A stretch of DNA of 47,899 nucleotides from NCBI RefSeq assembly GCF_000003605.2, contig NW_003149491.1:1-47899 (forward strand), written 5' to 3'. Both the position numbers and the translations under genes were made by a program. The stretch's first letter is position 1. The number at the start of each line of letters is the position of its first letter. Source of the stretch: Saccoglossus kowalevskii (Eukaryota > Hemichordata > Enteropneusta > Harrimaniidae). Shown piece after piece: positions 1 to 13,695 of this stretch. The notes below the pieces were generated by a model, which worked only from the letters and a program-made list of their open reading frames with translations, did no database searches and was not told where the DNA came from.

Positions 1-256
1 AATGTGTTCACAAATATGAAACATCGCTGCAATGAGTACAAGACAGAAATACCCCTAGTTGGTTGATGTGTTCACAAATATGAAACATCACTGCAATGAG
101 TACAAGACAGAAATATCCCTAGTTGGTTGATGTGTTCACAAATATGAAACATCACTGCAATGAGTACAAGACAGAAATACCCCTAGTTGGTTCATGTGTT
201 CACAAATAAGAAACATCACTGCAATGAGTACAAGACAGAAATACCCCTAGTTGGTT
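1..256 (+). repeat. Four-monomer block, copy 1 (partner at 18049)
   Basis: Four monomers in the order catcgc/cccc, catc/tatccc, catc/cccc, aataag/cccc. The same order occurs at 18049-18304 with two differences (base 1, and c at position 193 where the partner has g). The rare catcgc variant makes chance similarity unlikely. The first base of the window lies in phase with the monomer, so the array is cut here rather than starting here. Confidence 0.75.
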
Positions 257-960
257 GATGTGTTCACAAATATGAAACATCACTGCAATGAGTACAAGAC
301 AGAAATACCCCTAGTTGGTTGATGTGTTCACAAATATGAAACATCACTGCAATGAGTACAAGACAGAAATACCCCTGGTTGGTTGATGTGTTCACAAATA
401 TGAAACATCACTGCAATGAGTACAAGACAGAAATACCCCTAGTTGGTTGATGTGTTCACAAATATGAAACATCACTGCAATGAGTACAAGACAGAAATAT
501 CCCTAGTTGGTTGATGTGTTCACAAATATGAAACATCACTGCAATGAGTACAAGACAGAAATACCCCTAGTTGGTTGATGTGTTCACAAATATGAAACAT
601 CACTGCAATGAGTACAAGACAGAAATACCCCTAGTTGGTTGATGTGTTCACAAATATGAAACATCACTGCAATGAGTACAAGACAGAAATACCCCTAGTT
701 GGTTGATGTGTTCACAAATATGAAACATCACTGCAATGAGTACAAGACAGAAATATCCCTAGTTGGTTGATGTGTTCACAAATATGAAACATCACTGCAA
801 TGAGTACAAGACAGAAATACCCCTAGTTGGTTGATGTGTTCACAAATATGAAACATCACTGCAATGAGTACAAGACAGAAATACCCCTAGTTGGTTGATG
901 TGTTCACAAATATGAAACATCACTGCAATGAGTACAAGACAGAAATATCCCTAGTTGGTT

Positions 961-1344
961 GATGTGTTCACAAATATGAAACATCACTGCAATGAGTACA
1001 AGACAGAAATACCCCTAGTTGGTTGATGTGTTCACAAATATGAAACATCACTGCAATGAGTACAAGACAGAAATACCCCTAGTTGGTTGATGTGTTCACA
1101 AATATGAAACATCACTGCAATGAGTACAAGACAGAAATACCCCTAGTTGGTTACTGTGTTCACAAATATGAAACATCACTGCAATGAGTACAAAACAGAA
1201 ATACCCCTAGTTGGTTGATGTGTTCACAAATATGAAACATCACTGCAATGAGTACAAGACAGAAATACCCCTAGTTGGTTACTGTGTTCACAAATATGAA
1301 ACATCACTGCAATGAGTACAAGACAGAAATATCCCTAGTTGGTT
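961..1344 (+). repeat. Six-monomer block with ttactg monomers, copy 1
   Basis: Six monomers whose fourth and sixth carry the AC variant at positions 1-2. The fourth also carries the rare caaaacag variant and the sixth carries tatccc. The same order is present at 46915-47298 with one difference (catcgc at the partner's last monomer). The two copies lie near opposite ends of the window, about 46 kb apart. Confidence 0.75.
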
Positions 1345-1920
1345 GATGTGTTCACAAATATGAAACATCACTGCAATGAGTACAAGACAGAAATATCCCT
1401 AGTTGGTTGATGTGTTCACAAATATGAAACATCACTGCAATGAGTACAAGACAGAAATACCCCTAGTTGGTTACTGTGTTCACAAATATGAAACACCACT
1501 GCAATGAGTACAAGACAGAAATATCCCTAGTTGGTTGATGTGTTCACAAATATGAAACATCACTGCAATGAGTACAAGACAGAAATACCCCTAGTTGGTT
1601 GATGTGTTCACAAATATGAAACACCACTGCAATGAGTACAAGACAGAAATATCCCTAGTTGGTTGATGTGTTCACAAATATGAAACATCACTGCAATGAG
1701 TACAAGACAGAAATATCCCTAGTTGGTTGATGTGTTCACAAATATGAAACATCACTGCAATGAGTACAAGACAGAAATATCCCTAGTTGGTTGATGTGTT
1801 CACAAATATGAAACATCACTGCAATGAGTACAAGACAGAAATACCCCTAGTTGTTTGATGTGTTCACAAATATGAAACATCACTGCAATGAGTACAAGAC
1901 AGAAATATCCCTAGTTGGTT

Positions 1921-2560
1921 GATGTGTTCACAAATATGAAACATCACTGCAATGAGTACAAGACAGAAATATCCCTAGTTGGTTGATGTGTTCACAAATA
2001 TGAAACATCACTGCAATGAGTACAAGACAGAAATACCCCTAGTCAGTTGATGTGTTCACAAATATGAAACACCACTGCAATGAGTACAAGACAGAAATAT
2101 CCCTAGTTGGTTGATGTGTTCACAAATATGAAACACCACTGCAATGAGTACAAGACAGAAATATCCCTAGTTGGTTGATGTGTTCACAAATATGAAACAT
2201 CACTGCAATGAGTACAAGACAGAAATAACCCTAGTTGGTTGATGTGTTCACAAATATGAAACACCACTGCAATGAGTACAAGACAGAAATAACCCTAGTT
2301 TGTTGATGTGTTCACAAATATGAAACATCACTGCAATGAGTACAAGACAGAAATACCCCTAGTTGGTTGATGTGTTCACAAATATGAAACATCACTGTAA
2401 TGAGTACAAGACAGAAATACGCCTAGTTGGTTGATGTGTTCACAAATATGAAACATCACTGCAATGAGTACAAGACAGAAATACCCCTAGTCGGTTGATG
2501 TGTTCACAAATATGAAACACCACTGCAATGAGTACAAGACAGAAATACCCCTAGTTGGTT
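1921..2560 (+). repeat. Ten-monomer duplicated block, copy 1 (partner at 14400)
   Basis: Ten consecutive monomers (640 bp) that I read as identical to 14400-15039. Shared rare variants include agtcagtt, two successive aaccc monomers, agtttgtt, tacgcc and agtcggtt, in the same order. The immediately flanking monomers differ between copies, so the ends of the copied tract are visible to within one monomer. The spacing is 195 monomers, allowing for the 1-bp deletion near 13670. Confidence 0.9.
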
Positions 2561-4736
2561 GATGTGTTCACAAATATGAAACATCACTGCAATGAGTACA
2601 AGACAGAAATATCCCTATTTGGTTGATGTGTTCACAAATATGAAACACCACTGCAATGAGTACAAGACAGAAATACCCCTAGTTGGTTGATGTGTTCACA
2701 AATATGAAACACCACTGCAATGAGTACAAGACAGAAATATCCCTAGTTGGTTGATGTGTTCACAAATATGAAACACCACTGCAATGAGTACAAGACAGAA
2801 ATATCCCTAGTTGGTTGATGTGTTCACAAATATGAAACATCACTGCAATGAGTACAAGACAGAAATACCCCTAGTTGGTTGATGTGTTCACAAATATGAA
2901 ACACCACTGCAATGAGTACAAGACAGAAATATCCCTAGTTGGTTGATGTGTTCACAAATATGAAACATCACTGCAATGAGTACAAGACAGAAATACCCCT
3001 AGTTGGTTGATGTGTTCACAAATATGAAACACCACTGTAATGAGTACAAGACAGAAATACCCCTAGTTGGTTGATGTGTTCACAAATATGAAACATCACT
3101 GCAATGAGTACAAGACAGAAATACCCCTAGTTGGTTGATGTGTTCACAAATATGAAACATCACTGCAATGAGTACAAGACAGAAATACCCCTAGTTGGTT
3201 GATGTGTTCACAAATATGAAACATCACTGCAATGAGTACAAGACAGAAATACCCCTAGTTGGTTGAAGTGTTCACAAATATGAAACACCACTGCAATGAG
3301 TACAAGACAGAAATACCCCTAGTTGGTTGATGTGTTCACAAATATGAAACATCACTGCAATGAGTACAAGACAGAAGTATCCCTAGTTGGTTGATGTGTT
3401 CACAAATATGAAACATCACTGCAATGAGTACAAGACAGAAATACCCCTAGTTGGTTGATGTGTTCACAAATATGAAACACCACTGCAATGAGTACAAGAC
3501 AGAAATATCCCTAGTTGGTTGATGTGTTCACAAATATGAAACACCACTGCAATGAGTACAAGACAGAAATATCCCTAGTTGGTTGATGTGTTCACAAATA
3601 TGAAACATCACTGCAATGAGTACAAGCCAGAAATACCCCTAGTTGGTTGATGTGTTCACAAATATGAAACATCACTGCAATGAGTACAAGACAGAAATAC
3701 CCCTAGTTGGTTGATGTGTTCACAAATATGAAACATCACTGCAAGGAGTACAAGACAGAAATATCCCTAGTTGGTTGAAGTGTTCACAAATATGAAACAT
3801 CACTGCAATGAGTACAAGACAGAAATACCCCTAGTTGGTTGATGTGTTCACAAATATGAAACATCACTGCAATGAGTACAAGCCAGAAATACCCCTAGTT
3901 GGTTGATGTGTTCACAAATATGAAACATCACTGCAATGAGTACAAGCCAGAAATATCCCTAGTTGGTTGATGTGTTCACAAATATGAAACATCACTGCAA
4001 TGAGTACAAGACAGAAATACCCCTAGTTGGTTGATGTGTTCACAAATATGAAACATCACTGCAATGAGTACAAGACAGAAATATCCCTAGTTGGTTGATG
4101 TGTTCACAAATATGAAACATCACTGTAATGAGTACAAGACAGAAATACCCCTAGTTGGTTGATGTGTTCACAAATATTAAACATCACTGTAATGAGTACA
4201 AGACAGAAATACCCCTAGTTGGTTGATGTGTTCACAAATACGAAACATCACTGCAATGAGTACAAGACAGAAATATCCCTAGTTGGTTGATGTGTTCACA
4301 AATATGAAACATCACTGCAATGAGTACAAGACAGAAATACCCCTAGTTGGTTGATGTGTTCACAAATATGAAACATCACTGCAATGAGTACAAGACAGAA
4401 ATACCCCTAGTTGGTTGATGTGTTCACAAATATGAAACATCACAGCAATGAGTACAAGACAGAAATACCCCTAGTTGGTTGATGTGTTCACAAATATAAA
4501 ACATCACTGCAATGAGTACAAGACAGAAATACCCCTAGTTGGTTGATGTGTTCACAAATATGAAACATCACTGCAATGAGTACAAGACAGAAATACCCCT
4601 AGTTGGTTGATGTGTTCACAAATATGAAACATCACTGCAATGAGTACAAGACAGAAATACCCCTAGTTGGTTGATGTGTTCACAAATATGAAACATCACT
4701 GCAATGAGTACAAGACAGAAATACCCCTAGTTGGTT

Positions 4737-5312
4737 GATGTGTTCACAAATATGAAACACAACTGCAATGAGTACAAGACAGAAATATCCCTAGTTGGTT
4801 GATGAGTTCACAAATATGAAACACCACTGCAATGAGTACAAGACAGAAATACCCCTAGTTGGTTGATGTGTTCACAAATATGAAACACCACTGCAATGAG
4901 TACAAGACAGAAATATCCCTAGTTGGTTGATGTGTTCACAAATATGAAACATCACTGCAATGAGTACAAGACAGAAATACCCCTAGTTGGTTGATGTGTT
5001 CACAAATATGAAACATCACTGTAATGAGTACAAGACAGAAATACCCCTAGTTGGTTGATGTGTTCACAAATATGAAACATCACTGCAATGAGTACAAGAC
5101 AGAAATATCCCTAGTTGGTTGATGTGTTCAAAAATATGAAACATCACTGCAATGAGTACAAGACAGAAATACCCCTCGTTGGTTGATGTGTTCACAAATA
5201 TGAAACACCACTGCAATGAGTACAAGACAGAAATACCCCTAGTTGGTTGAAGTGTTCACAAATATGAAACACCACTGCAATGAGTACAAGACAGAAATAC
5301 CCCTAGTTGGTT
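4737..5312 (+). repeat. Nine-monomer block with gatgag monomer, copy 1
   Basis: The block starts with a cacaac/tatccc monomer followed by one with gatgag, and ends with a gaag monomer. The same nine-monomer order is at 32767-33342. I see two differences, both in the monomer at 5121 (C11A and A57C). The cacaac-then-gatgag pair also occurs at 31741-31868. Confidence 0.85.
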
Positions 5313-5376
5313 GATGTGTTCACAAATATGAAACACAACTGCAATGAGTACAAGACAGAAATATCCCTAGTTGGTT

Positions 5377-5952
5377 GATGTGTTCACAAATATGAAACAC
5401 CACTGCAATGAGTACAAGACAGAAATACCCCTAGTTGGTTGATGTGTTCACAAATATGAAACACCACTGCAATGAGTACAAGATAGAAATATCCCTAGTT
5501 GGTTGATGTGTTCACAAATATGAAACATCACTGCAATGAGTACAAGACAGAAATACCCCTAGTTGGTTGATGTGTTCACAAATATGAAACATCACTGTAA
5601 TGAGTACAAGACAGAAATACCCCTAGTTGGTTGATGTGTTCACAAATATGAAACATCACTGCAATGAGTACAAGACAGAAATACCCCTAGTTGGTTACTG
5701 TGTTCACAAATATGAAACATCACTGCAATGAGTACAAGACAGAAATATCCCTAGTTGGTTGATGTGTTCACAAATATGAAACATCACTGCAATGAGTACA
5801 AGACAGAAATACCCCTAGTTGGTTGATGTGTTCACAAATATGAAACATCACTGCAATGAGTACAAGACAGAAATACCCCTAGTTGGTTACTGTGTTCACA
5901 AATATGAAACACCACTGCAATGAGTACAAGACAGAAATATCCCTAGTTGGTT
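5377..5952 (+). repeat. Nine-monomer block with agatag monomer, copy 1
   Basis: Nine monomers: cacc, agatag/tatccc, consensus, ctgtaat, consensus, actg/tatccc, two consensus, actg/cacc/tatccc. The same series is at 9857-10432 with one difference (ttggct at the partner's fourth monomer). The first seven also recur at 7041-7488 without difference. Spacings are 70 and 26 monomers. Confidence 0.9.
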
Positions 5953-7040
5953 GATGTGTTTACAAATATGAAACATCACTGCAATGAGTACAAGACAGAA
6001 ATACCCCTAGTTGGTTGATGTGTTCACAAATATGAAACACCACTGCAATGAGTACAAGACAGAAATACCCCTAGTTGGTTGATGTGTTCACAAATATGAA
6101 ACATCACTGCAATGAGTACAAGATAGAAATACCCCTAGTTGGTTGATGTGTTCACAAATATGAAACATCACTGCAATGAGTACAAGACAGAAATACCCCT
6201 AGTCGGTTGATGTGTTCACAAATATGAAACACCACTGCAATGAGTACAAGACAGAAATATCCCTAGTTGGTTGATGTGTTTACAAATATGAAACATCACT
6301 GCAATGAGTACAAGACAGAAATACCCCTAGTTGGTTGATGTGTTCACAAATATGAAACACCACTGCAATGAGTACAAGACAGAAATACCCCTAGTTGGTT
6401 ACTGTGTTCACAAATATGAAACACCACTGCAATGAGTACAAGACAGAAATATCCCTAGTTGGTTGATGAGTTCACAAATATGAAACACCACTGCAATGAG
6501 TACAAGACAGAAATACCCCTAGTTGGTTGATGTGTTCACAAATATGAAACACCACTGCAATGAGTACAAGACAGAAATATCCCTAGTTGGTTGATGTGTT
6601 CACAAATATGAAACATCACTGCAATGAGTACAAGACAGAAATACCCCTAGTTGGTTGATGTGTTCACAAATATGAAACATCACTGTAATGAGTACAAGAC
6701 AGAAATACCCCTAGTTGGTTGATGTGTTCACAAATATGAAACATCACTGTAATGAGTACAAGACAGAAATACCCCTAGTTGGTTGATGTGTTCACAAATA
6801 TGAAACATCACTGCAATGAGTACAAGACAGAAATACCCCTAGTTGGTTGATGTGTTCACAAATATGAAACACCACTGCAATGAGTACAAGACAGAAATAC
6901 CCCTAGTTGGTTGAAGTGTTCACAAATATGAAACACCACTGCAATGAGTACAAGACAGAAATACCCCTAGTTGGTTGATGTGTTCACAAATATGAAACAC
7001 CACTGCAATGAGTACAAGACAGAAATATCCCTAGTTGGTT

Positions 7041-7488
7041 GATGTGTTCACAAATATGAAACACCACTGCAATGAGTACAAGACAGAAATACCCCTAGTT
7101 GGTTGATGTGTTCACAAATATGAAACACCACTGCAATGAGTACAAGATAGAAATATCCCTAGTTGGTTGATGTGTTCACAAATATGAAACATCACTGCAA
7201 TGAGTACAAGACAGAAATACCCCTAGTTGGTTGATGTGTTCACAAATATGAAACATCACTGTAATGAGTACAAGACAGAAATACCCCTAGTTGGTTGATG
7301 TGTTCACAAATATGAAACATCACTGCAATGAGTACAAGACAGAAATACCCCTAGTTGGTTACTGTGTTCACAAATATGAAACATCACTGCAATGAGTACA
7401 AGACAGAAATATCCCTAGTTGGTTGATGTGTTCACAAATATGAAACATCACTGCAATGAGTACAAGACAGAAATACCCCTAGTTGGTT
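7041..7488 (+). repeat. Seven-monomer partial copy of agatag block
   Basis: Seven monomers identical by eye to 5377-5824. The series departs at 7489, where a cacc monomer replaces a catc one. Confidence 0.88.
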
Positions 7489-8256
7489 GATGTGTTCACA
7501 AATATGAAACACCACTGCAATGAGTACAAGACAGAAATACCCCTAGTTGGTTGAAGTGTTCACAAATATGAAACACCACTGCAATGAGTACAAGACAGAA
7601 ATACCCCTAGTTGGTTGATGTGTTCACAAATATGAAACATCACTGCAATGAGTACAAGACAGAAATATCCCTAGTTGGTTGATGTGTTCACAAATATGAA
7701 ACATCACTGTAATGAGTACAAGACAGAAATACCCCTAGTTGGTTGATGTGTTCACAAATATGAAACATCACTGTCATGAGTACAAGACAGAAATACCCCT
7801 AGTTGGTTGATGTGTTCACAAATATGAAACACCACTGCAATGAGTACAAGACAGAAATACCCCTAGTTGGTTGATGTGTTCACAAATATGAAACACCACT
7901 GCAATGAGTACAAGACAGAAATATCCCTAGTTGGTTGATGTGTTCACAAATATGAAACATCACTGCAATGAGTACAAGACAGAAATACCCCTAGTTGGTT
8001 GATGTGTTCACAAATATGAAACACCACTGCAATGAGTACAAGACAGAAATACCCCTAGTTGGTTGATGTGTTCACAAATATGAAACATCACTGCAATGAG
8101 TACAAGACAGAAATATCCCTAGTTGGTTGATGTGTTCACAAATATGAAACATCACTGTAATGAGTACAAGACAGAAATACCCGTAGTTGGTTGATGTGTT
8201 CACAAATATGAAACATCACTGCAATGAGTACAAGACAGAAATACCCGTAGTTGGTT

Positions 8257-8704
8257 GATGTGTTCACAAATAAGAAACATCACTGCAATGAGTACAAGAC
8301 AGAAATACCCGTAGTTGGTTGATGTGTTCACAAATATGAAACATCACTGCAATGAGTACAAGACAGAAATACCCGTAGTTGGTTGATGTGTTCACAAATA
8401 TGAAACATCACTGCAATGAGTACAAGACAGAAATACCCGTAGTTGGTTGATGTGTTCACAAATATGAAACACCACTGCAATGAGTACAAGACAGAAATAC
8501 CCTTAGTTGGTTGATGTGTTCACAAATATGAAACATCACTGCAATGAGTACAAGACAGAAATATCCCTAGTTGGTTGATGTGTTCACAAATATGAAACAT
8601 CACTGTAATGAGTACAAGACAGAAATACCCCTAGTTGGTTGATGTGTTCACAAATATGAAACATCACTGCAATGAGTACAAGACAGAAATACCCCTAGTT
8701 GGTT
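8257..8704 (+). repeat. Seven-monomer cccgtag block, copy 1 (partner at 46339)
   Basis: A run rich in the C55G variant: aataag/cccgtag, two cccgtag, cacc/cccttag, tatccc, ctgtaat, consensus. The same seven monomers are at 46339-46786 without difference. The monomer on each side differs by only one change (gatg versus actg upstream, agttcg versus agttgg downstream), so similarity extends somewhat further. Confidence 0.9.
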
Positions 8705-8832
8705 GATGTGTTCACAAATATGAAACATCACTGCAATGAGTACAAGACAGAAATACCCCTAGTTCGTTGATGTGTTCACAAATATGAAACATCACTGCAA
8801 TGAGTACAAGACAGAAATACCCCTAGTTGGTT

Positions 8833-9152
8833 GATGTGTTCACAAATATGAAACATCACTGCAATGAGTACAAGACAGAAATATCCCAAGTTGGTTGATG
8901 TGTTCACAAATATGAAACATCACTGCAGTGAGTACAAGACAGAAATACCCCTAGTTGGTTGATGTGTTCACAAATATGAAACACCACTGTAATGAGTACA
9001 AGCCAGAAATACCCCTAGTTGGTTGATGTGTTCACAAATATGAAACATCACTGCAATGAGTACAAGACAGAAATACCCCTAGTTGGATGATGTGTTCACA
9101 AATATGAAACATCACTGCAATGAGTACAAGCCAGAAATACCCCTAGTTGGTT
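8833..9152 (+). repeat. Five-monomer tatcccaag block, copy 1
   Basis: Monomers in order: tatcccaag, gcagtg, cacc/ctgtaat/agccag, consensus ending ggat, agccag. This five-monomer order is found again at 41474-41793 and, less the gcagtg change, at 45123-45442. Confidence 0.85.
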
Positions 9153-9536
9153 GATGTGTTCACAAATATGAAACATCACTGCAATGAGTACAAGCCAGAA
9201 ATATCCCTAGTTGGTTGATGTGTTCACAAATATGAAACATCACTGCAATGAGTACAAGACAGAAATACCCCTAGTTGGTTGATGTGTTCACAAATATGAA
9301 ACATCACTGCAATGAGTACAAGACAGAAAAACCCCAAGTTGGTTGATGTGTTCACAAATATGAAACATCACTGCAATGAGTACAAGACAGAAATACCCCT
9401 AGTTGGTTGATGTGTTCACAAATATGATACATCACTGCAATGAGTACAAGACAGAAATATCCCTAGTTGGTTGATGTGTTCACAAATATGAAACATCACT
9501 GCAATGAGTACAAGACAGAAATACCCCTAGTTGGTT

Positions 9537-9856
9537 GATGTGTTCACAAATATGAAACATCACTGCAATGAGTACAAGACAGAAAAACCCCAAGTTGGTT
9601 GATGTGTTCACAAATATGAAACATCACTGCAATGAGTACAAGACAGAAATACCCCTAGTTGGTTGATGTGTTCACAAATATGATACATCACTGCAATGAG
9701 TACAAGACAGAAATACCCCTAGTCGGTTGATGTGTTCACAAATAAGAAACATCACTGCAATGAGTACAAGACAGAAATACCCCTAGTTGGTTGATGTGTT
9801 CACAAATAAGAAACATCACTGCAATGAGTACGAGACAAAAATATCCCTATTTGGTT
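9537..9856 (+). repeat. Five-monomer aaaaacccc block, copy 1
   Basis: Order: gaaaaaccccaag, consensus, gatacatc/agtcgg, aataag, aataag/tatccctattt. The same order is at 34815-35134, with two differences in the last monomer (cgagacaaaa here). Confidence 0.85.
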
Positions 9857-10432
9857 GATGTGTTCACAAATATGAAACACCACTGCAATGAGTACAAGAC
9901 AGAAATACCCCTAGTTGGTTGATGTGTTCACAAATATGAAACACCACTGCAATGAGTACAAGATAGAAATATCCCTAGTTGGTTGATGTGTTCACAAATA
10001 TGAAACATCACTGCAATGAGTACAAGACAGAAATACCCCTAGTTGGTTGATGTGTTCACAAATATGAAACATCACTGTAATGAGTACAAGACAGAAATAC
10101 CCCTAGTTGGCTGATGTGTTCACAAATATGAAACATCACTGCAATGAGTACAAGACAGAAATACCCCTAGTTGGTTACTGTGTTCACAAATATGAAACAT
10201 CACTGCAATGAGTACAAGACAGAAATATCCCTAGTTGGTTGATGTGTTCACAAATATGAAACATCACTGCAATGAGTACAAGACAGAAATACCCCTAGTT
10301 GGTTGATGTGTTCACAAATATGAAACATCACTGCAATGAGTACAAGACAGAAATACCCCTAGTTGGTTACTGTGTTCACAAATATGAAACACCACTGCAA
10401 TGAGTACAAGACAGAAATATCCCTAGTTGGTT
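9857..10432 (+). repeat. Nine-monomer block with agatag monomer, copy 3
   Basis: Matches 5377-5952 with one difference, ttggct near 10111. It is followed at 10433 by a gatgag monomer, linking this block to the gatgag series seen at 4801 and 6465. Confidence 0.9.
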
Positions 10433-11263
10433 GATGAGTTCACAAATATGAAACACCACTGCAATGAGTACAAGACAGAAATACCCCTAGTTGGTTGATG
10501 TGTTCACAAATATGAAACACCACTGCAATGAGTACAAGACAGAAATATCCCTAGTTGGTTGATGTGTTCACAAATATGAAACATCACTGCAATGAGTACA
10601 AGACAGAAATACCCCTAGTTGGTTGATGTGTTCACAAATATGAAACATCACTGTAATGAGTACAAGACAGAAATACCCCTAGTTGGTTGATGTGTTCACA
10701 AATATGAAACATCACTGCAATGAGTACAAGACAGAAATATCCCTAGTTGGTTGATGTGTTCACAAATATGAAACATCACTGCAATGAGTACAAGACAGAA
10801 ATACCCCTAGTTGGTTGATGTGTTCACAAATATGAAACATCACTGCAATGAGTACAAGACAGAAATACCCCTAGTTGGTTGATGTGTTCACAAATATGAA
10901 ACATCACTGCAATGAGTACAAGACAGAAATACCCCTAGTTGGTTGATGTGTTCACAAATATGAAACACAACTGCAATGAGTACAAGACAGAAATATCCCT
11001 AGTTGGTTGATGTGTTCACAAATAAGAAACATCACTGCAATGAGTACAAGACAGAAATACTCCTAGTTGGTTGAAGTGTTCACAAATATGAAACACCACT
11101 GCAATGAGTACAAGACAGAAATACCCCTAGTTGGTTGATGTGTTCACAAATATGAAACAACACTGCAATGAGTACAAGACAGAAATACCCCTAGTTGGTT
11201 GATGTGTTCACAAATATAAAACATCACTGCAATGAGTACAAGACAGAAATACCCCTAGTTGGT

Positions 11264-11290
11264 TGATGTGTTCACAAATATGAAACATCA
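11264..11290. other. Bulged inverted repeat in each monomer (exemplar)
   Basis: The sequence reads TGATGT, one unpaired G, TTCA, a 6-base loop CAAATA, then TGAA and ACATCA. Monomer positions 64 (of the preceding unit) and 1-5 pair with 21-26, and 7-10 pair with 17-20. This gives 10 Watson-Crick pairs with a single bulged G at position 6. It recurs in every consensus monomer. Common variants weaken it: T24C breaks the A2 pair, and the GA-to-AC change at positions 1-2 breaks two pairs. I see no compensating changes. It is a potential cruciform or transcript hairpin; no function is shown. Confidence 0.8.
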
Positions 11291-11328
11291 CTGCAATGAG
11301 TACAAGACAGAAATACCCCTAGTTGGTT
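11265..11328 (+). repeat. Exemplar consensus monomer (64 bp)
   Basis: This copy matches the majority base at every position and serves as the numbering reference (base 1 = 11265). Short internal features are an A-rich element aaata at positions 12-16 that recurs at 47-51, exactly 35 bp apart. There is a GTAC at 36-39, a CTAG at 55-58 and a cccc run at 52-55. The phase is arbitrary; it was chosen so that the last full monomer ends at the array edge. Confidence 0.95.
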
Positions 11329-12608
11329 GATGTGTTCACAAATATGAAACATCACTGCAATGAGTACAAGACAGAAATACCCCTAGTTGGTTGATGTGTT
11401 CACAAATATGAAACATCACTGCAATGAGTACAAGACAGAAATACCCCTAGTTGGTTGATGTGTTCACAAATATGAAACATCACTGCAATGAGTACAAGAC
11501 AGAAATACCCCTAGTTGGTTGATGTGTTCACAAATATGAAACATCACTGCAATGAGTACAAGACAGAAATACCCCTAGTTGGTTGATGTGTTCACAAATA
11601 TGAAACATCACTGCAATGAGTACAAGACAGTAATACCCCTAGTTGGTTGATGTGTTCACAAATATGAAACATCACTGCAATGAGTACAAGACAGAAATAC
11701 CCCTAGTTGGTTGATGTGTTCACAAATATGAAACATCACTGCAATGAGTACAAGACAGAAATACCCCTAGTTGGTTGATGTGTTCACAAATATGAAACAT
11801 CACTGCAATGAGTACAAGACAGAAATACCCCTAGTTGGTTGATGTGTTCACAAATATGAAACATCACTGCAATGAGTACAAGACAGAAATACCCCTAGTT
11901 GGTTGATGTGTTCACAAATATGAAACATCACTGCAATGAGTACAAGACAGAAATACCCCTAGTTGGTTGATGTGTTCACAAATATGAAACATCACTGCAA
12001 TGAGTACAAGACAGAAATACCCCTAGTTGGTTGATGTGTTCACAAATATGAAACATCACTGCAATGAGTACAAGACAGAAATACCTTTAGTTGGTTGATG
12101 TGTTCACAAATATGAAACATCACTGCAATGAGTACAAGACAGAAATACCTTTAGTTGATTGATGTGTTCACAAATATGAAACATCACTGCAATGAGTACA
12201 AGACAGAAATACCCCTAGTTGGTTGATGTGTTCACAAATATGAAACATCACTGCAATGAGTACAAGACAGAAATACCCCTAGTTGGTTGATGTGTTCACA
12301 AATATGAAACATCACTGCAATGAGTACAAGACAGAAATACCCCTAGTTGGTTGATGTGTTCACAAATATGAAACATCACTGCAATGAGTACAAGACAGAA
12401 ATACCCCTAGTTGGTTGATGTGTTCACAAATATGAAACATCACTGCAATGAGTACAAGACAGAAATACCCCTAGTTGGTTGATGTGTTCACAAATATGAA
12501 ACATCACTGCAATGAGTACAAGACAGAAATACCCCTAGTTGGTTGATGTGTTCACAAATATGAAACATCACTGCAATGAGTACAAGACAGAAATACCCCT
12601 AGTTGGTT
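11265..12608 (+). repeat. Homogenised stretch of 21 monomers
   Basis: Eighteen of 21 consecutive monomers are exact consensus. The exceptions are 11585 (gacagtaat) and the adjacent pair 12033 and 12097 (both cctttag, the second also ttgatt). Variant density is much lower than in the surrounding array, where T24C and C52T monomers are frequent. This fits a recent local expansion or conversion tract. Confidence 0.8.
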
Positions 12609-13632
12609 GATGTGTTCACAAATATGAAACACCACTGCAATGAGTACAAGACAGAAATACCCCTAGTTGGTTGATGTGTTCACAAATATGAAACACCACT
12701 GCAATGAGTACAAGACAGAAATACCCCTAGTTGGTTGATGTGTTCACAAATATGAAACACCACTGCAATGAGTACAAGACAGAAATACCCCTAGTTGGTT
12801 GATGTGTTCACAAATATGAAACATAACTGCAATGAGTACAAGACAGAAATACCCCTAGTTGGTTGATGTGTTCACAAATATGAAACATCACTGCAATGAG
12901 TACAAGACAGAAATACCCCTAGTTGGTTGATGTGTTCACAAATATGAAACATCACAGCAATGAGTACAAGACAGAAATACCCCTAGTTGGTTGATGTGTT
13001 CACAAATATGAAACACCAATGCAATGAGTACAAGACAGTAATACCCCTAGTTGGTTGATGTGTTCACAAATATGAAACACCACTGCAATGAGTACAAGAC
13101 AGTAATACCCCTAGTTGGTTGATGTGTTCACAAATATGAAACATCACTGCAATGAGTACAAGACAGAAATACCCCTAGTTGGTTGATGTGTTCACAAATA
13201 TGAAACATCACTGCAATGAGTACAAGACAGTAATACCCCTAGTTGGTTGATGTGTTCACAAATATGAAACATCACTGCAATGAGTACAAGACAGAAATAC
13301 CCCTAGTTGGTTGATGTGTTCACAAATATGAAACATCACTGCAATGAGTACAAGACAGAAATACCCCTAGTTGGTTGATGTGTTCACAAATATGAAACAT
13401 CACTGCAATGAGTACAAGACAGAAATACCCCTAGTTGGTTGATGTGTTCACAAATATGAAACATCACTGCAATGAGTACAAGACAGAAATACCCCTAGTT
13501 GGTTGATGTGTTCACAAATATGAAACATCACTGCAATGAGTACAAGACAGAAATACCCCTAGTTGGTTGATGTGTTCACAAATATGAAACACCACTGCAA
13601 TGAGTACAAGACAGTAATACCCCTAGTTGGTT

Positions 13633-13695
13633 GATGTGTTCACAAATATGAAACATCACTGCAATGAGTACAGACAGAAATACCCCTAGTTGGTT
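13633..13695 (+). repeat. First length-variant monomer (63 bp)
   Basis: One a is missing from acaagacag (reads acagacag). All 213 monomers before this one are exactly 64 bp. Loss within an aa pair could be slippage or a sequencing error. Confidence 0.85.
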
